Source: an uncultured Myxococcales bacterium
GTDB lineage: Bacteria > Myxococcota_A > Polyangia > Polyangiales > Polyangiaceae
NCBI GenBank assembly: GCA_937949945.1
Contig: CALFEQ010000153.1
Coordinates: 70,741-134,740 of the forward strand
Length of the DNA stretch: 64,000 nucleotides
Direction of reading: 5' to 3'
A model generated the notes under the pieces. It was not told where the DNA came from. It made no database searches and was given only the letters and a program-made list of their open reading frames with translations. The position numbers and the translations under genes were made by a program. Positions 63,286 to 64,000 of the stretch are shown one piece after another. Positions within the stretch are counted from its first letter, which is position 1, and each line of letters opens with the position of its first letter.

Positions 63286-64000
63286 TCACTGTGCCGGTGG
63301 GTCGACCCGCATCATCACGAGGAGGTTGTCGACGACCATCTGGCAAGAGGTCGCCTCCACGCAGCCGACCGCGCCGACGACCTTGGAGCCTCGAGGCAGG
63401 GGCCACTCGAGCTGCAGCGCGAGCAGCTCGTGGCACGTGTCGTCCGAGAGGACCGCGACCCCGAACCTCGGTGGCCGCGCCTCGTCGCCGTTGACCGTGC
63501 CGTAGATGTGCACGCGCTTGCCGATCGGGGCAGGGACGGAGGGCGTGCACGTGTCGGCGGATCCGCCATCACAGAGACGGATCCGGCCGTCCTCGACGCG
63601 GAGGCTGATGTCCCGTGAGCCCGTCTGCGCGTCCTGCCCGATGCCGATGGTGGCGATCGTTCCGTTCGTGGTGCTGGTGAGGTCGATCAGATCGAAGACG
63701 AGCTCGAAGAGGCTGTCGGGGAAGTCGATGCGGTCACGCTCCCGATACAGGTAGGCCGCCCCCGAGATGTGGCATCGGCCGTCCGTGCTCTGCACGGAGC
63801 CGCTCTGGTGGAAGTCGTCGAGGTCCTTGCACCCCTCGCCCTTGCAGTTGTCCTTGCCGTCGTCCGTGACCTTCGGACAGTCCTCGATCGCGCACACCTC
63901 GGGCATCGGCCCGGTGCCAGCCTCGACGTTCGTGATGCCGCCTGCCTCGGACGAGGTGCTCGCGCCGCCGTCGGTGCTCGCGTCGAGGTTCGAGTCGGGG
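63286..64000 (-). CDS. Lipoprotein-type surface protein, 5' end outside window
   Basis: The frame is open to the right edge, so the N-terminus, probably a lipoprotein signal, is missing; an internal ATG at 63906 is not the likely start because the sequence before it (ASTDGGASTSSEAGG) is a typical low-complexity linker. The visible 238 residues hold a Cys cluster (MPEVCAIEDCPKVT; NCKGEGCKDLDDFH) and a LamG/concanavalin-like domain (GAAYLYRERDRIDFP... LFELVFDLIDL... GRIRLCDGG... RVHIYGTVNG... MVVDNLLVMMRV). Surface sugar or protein binding is likely. It converges on the Omp85 gene with stops back to back. Confidence 0.82.
   Translation of the reverse strand, partial: PDSNLDASTDGGASTSSEAGGITNVEAGTGPMPEVCAIEDCPKVTDDGKDNCKGEGCKDLDDFHQSGSVQSTDGRCHISGAAYLYRERDRIDFPDSLFELVFDLIDLTSTTNGTIATIGIGQDAQTGSRDISLRVEDGRIRLCDGGSADTCTPSVPAPIGKRVHIYGTVNGDEARPPRFGVAVLSDDTCHELLALQLEWPLPRGSKVVGAVGCVEATSCQMVVDNLLVMMRVDPPAQ

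Overview
The window is a stretch of very GC-rich chromosome, with coding on both strands, short intergenic gaps and third codon positions that are almost always G or C. Gene content points to a myxobacterium, most like the Polyangiales (Sorangium or Labilithrix type). There are many secreted lipoproteins whose lipobox is followed by Asp/Gly/Pro/Glu-rich linkers, two eukaryote-like Ser/Thr kinases fused to membrane domains, outer-membrane beta-barrels and a Roadblock-domain protein. This assignment is inferred from gene content. I see no rRNA, tRNA, insertion sequence, phage gene or CRISPR array.

Layout. 1-4.3 kb: end of a membrane protein cut by the left edge, a membrane-tethered kinase and two lipoproteins. 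4.4-12.8 kb: a short Gre-factor-like protein and a starch/maltodextrin group (two GH13 amylase-family lipoproteins and a maltoporin-like porin). 12.8-18.1 kb: two divergent short-chain dehydrogenases and a two-gene beta-oxidation operon. 18.2-23.7 kb: a PHP-domain lipoprotein coupled by ATGA overlap to a small beta-barrel, then a 522-residue lipoprotein with a perfect 16-bp hairpin behind it. 23.9-29.7 kb: two metallophosphoesterases, an inositol monophosphatase, the murein-recycling ligase Mpl, a lipoprotein and a TPMT-like methyltransferase. 29.8-33.5 kb: lysine 6-aminotransferase, a PAS-STAS protein and two convergent methyltransferases. 33.5-38 kb: a ClpB chaperone with an altered first ATPase domain, divergent from a second kinase. 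38-48 kb: lipoproteins, glutaredoxin, a class I aminotransferase, TrmH, a repeat-bearing intergenic region and a TamB homologue. 48-54 kb: GH3 beta-glucosidase, tandem universal stress protein, Kef-type antiporter and XdhC. 54-64 kb: sugar-binding-type lipoproteins, an OmpA-like/Roadblock gene pair, an SGNH esterase lipoprotein, a large Omp85 protein and a lipoprotein cut by the right edge.

Themes are extracellular polysaccharide use (GH13, GH3, SGNH esterase, NPCBM, LamG-like and CBM-like lipoproteins), outer-membrane biogenesis (TamB and Omp85) and signalling/stress (kinases, PAS-STAS, USP, ClpB). I found no obvious new defence or mobile system. The best leads are the ClpB with predicted loss of both the NBD1 Walker-B glutamate and the NBD1 pore tyrosine, the envelope-spanning OmpA/Roadblock pair, the 522-residue lipoprotein with possible pore-former features, and the inverted heptamer repeats in front of tamB. 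Start codons were chosen from start motifs, Shine-Dalgarno-like sequence and signal peptides and are often uncertain.
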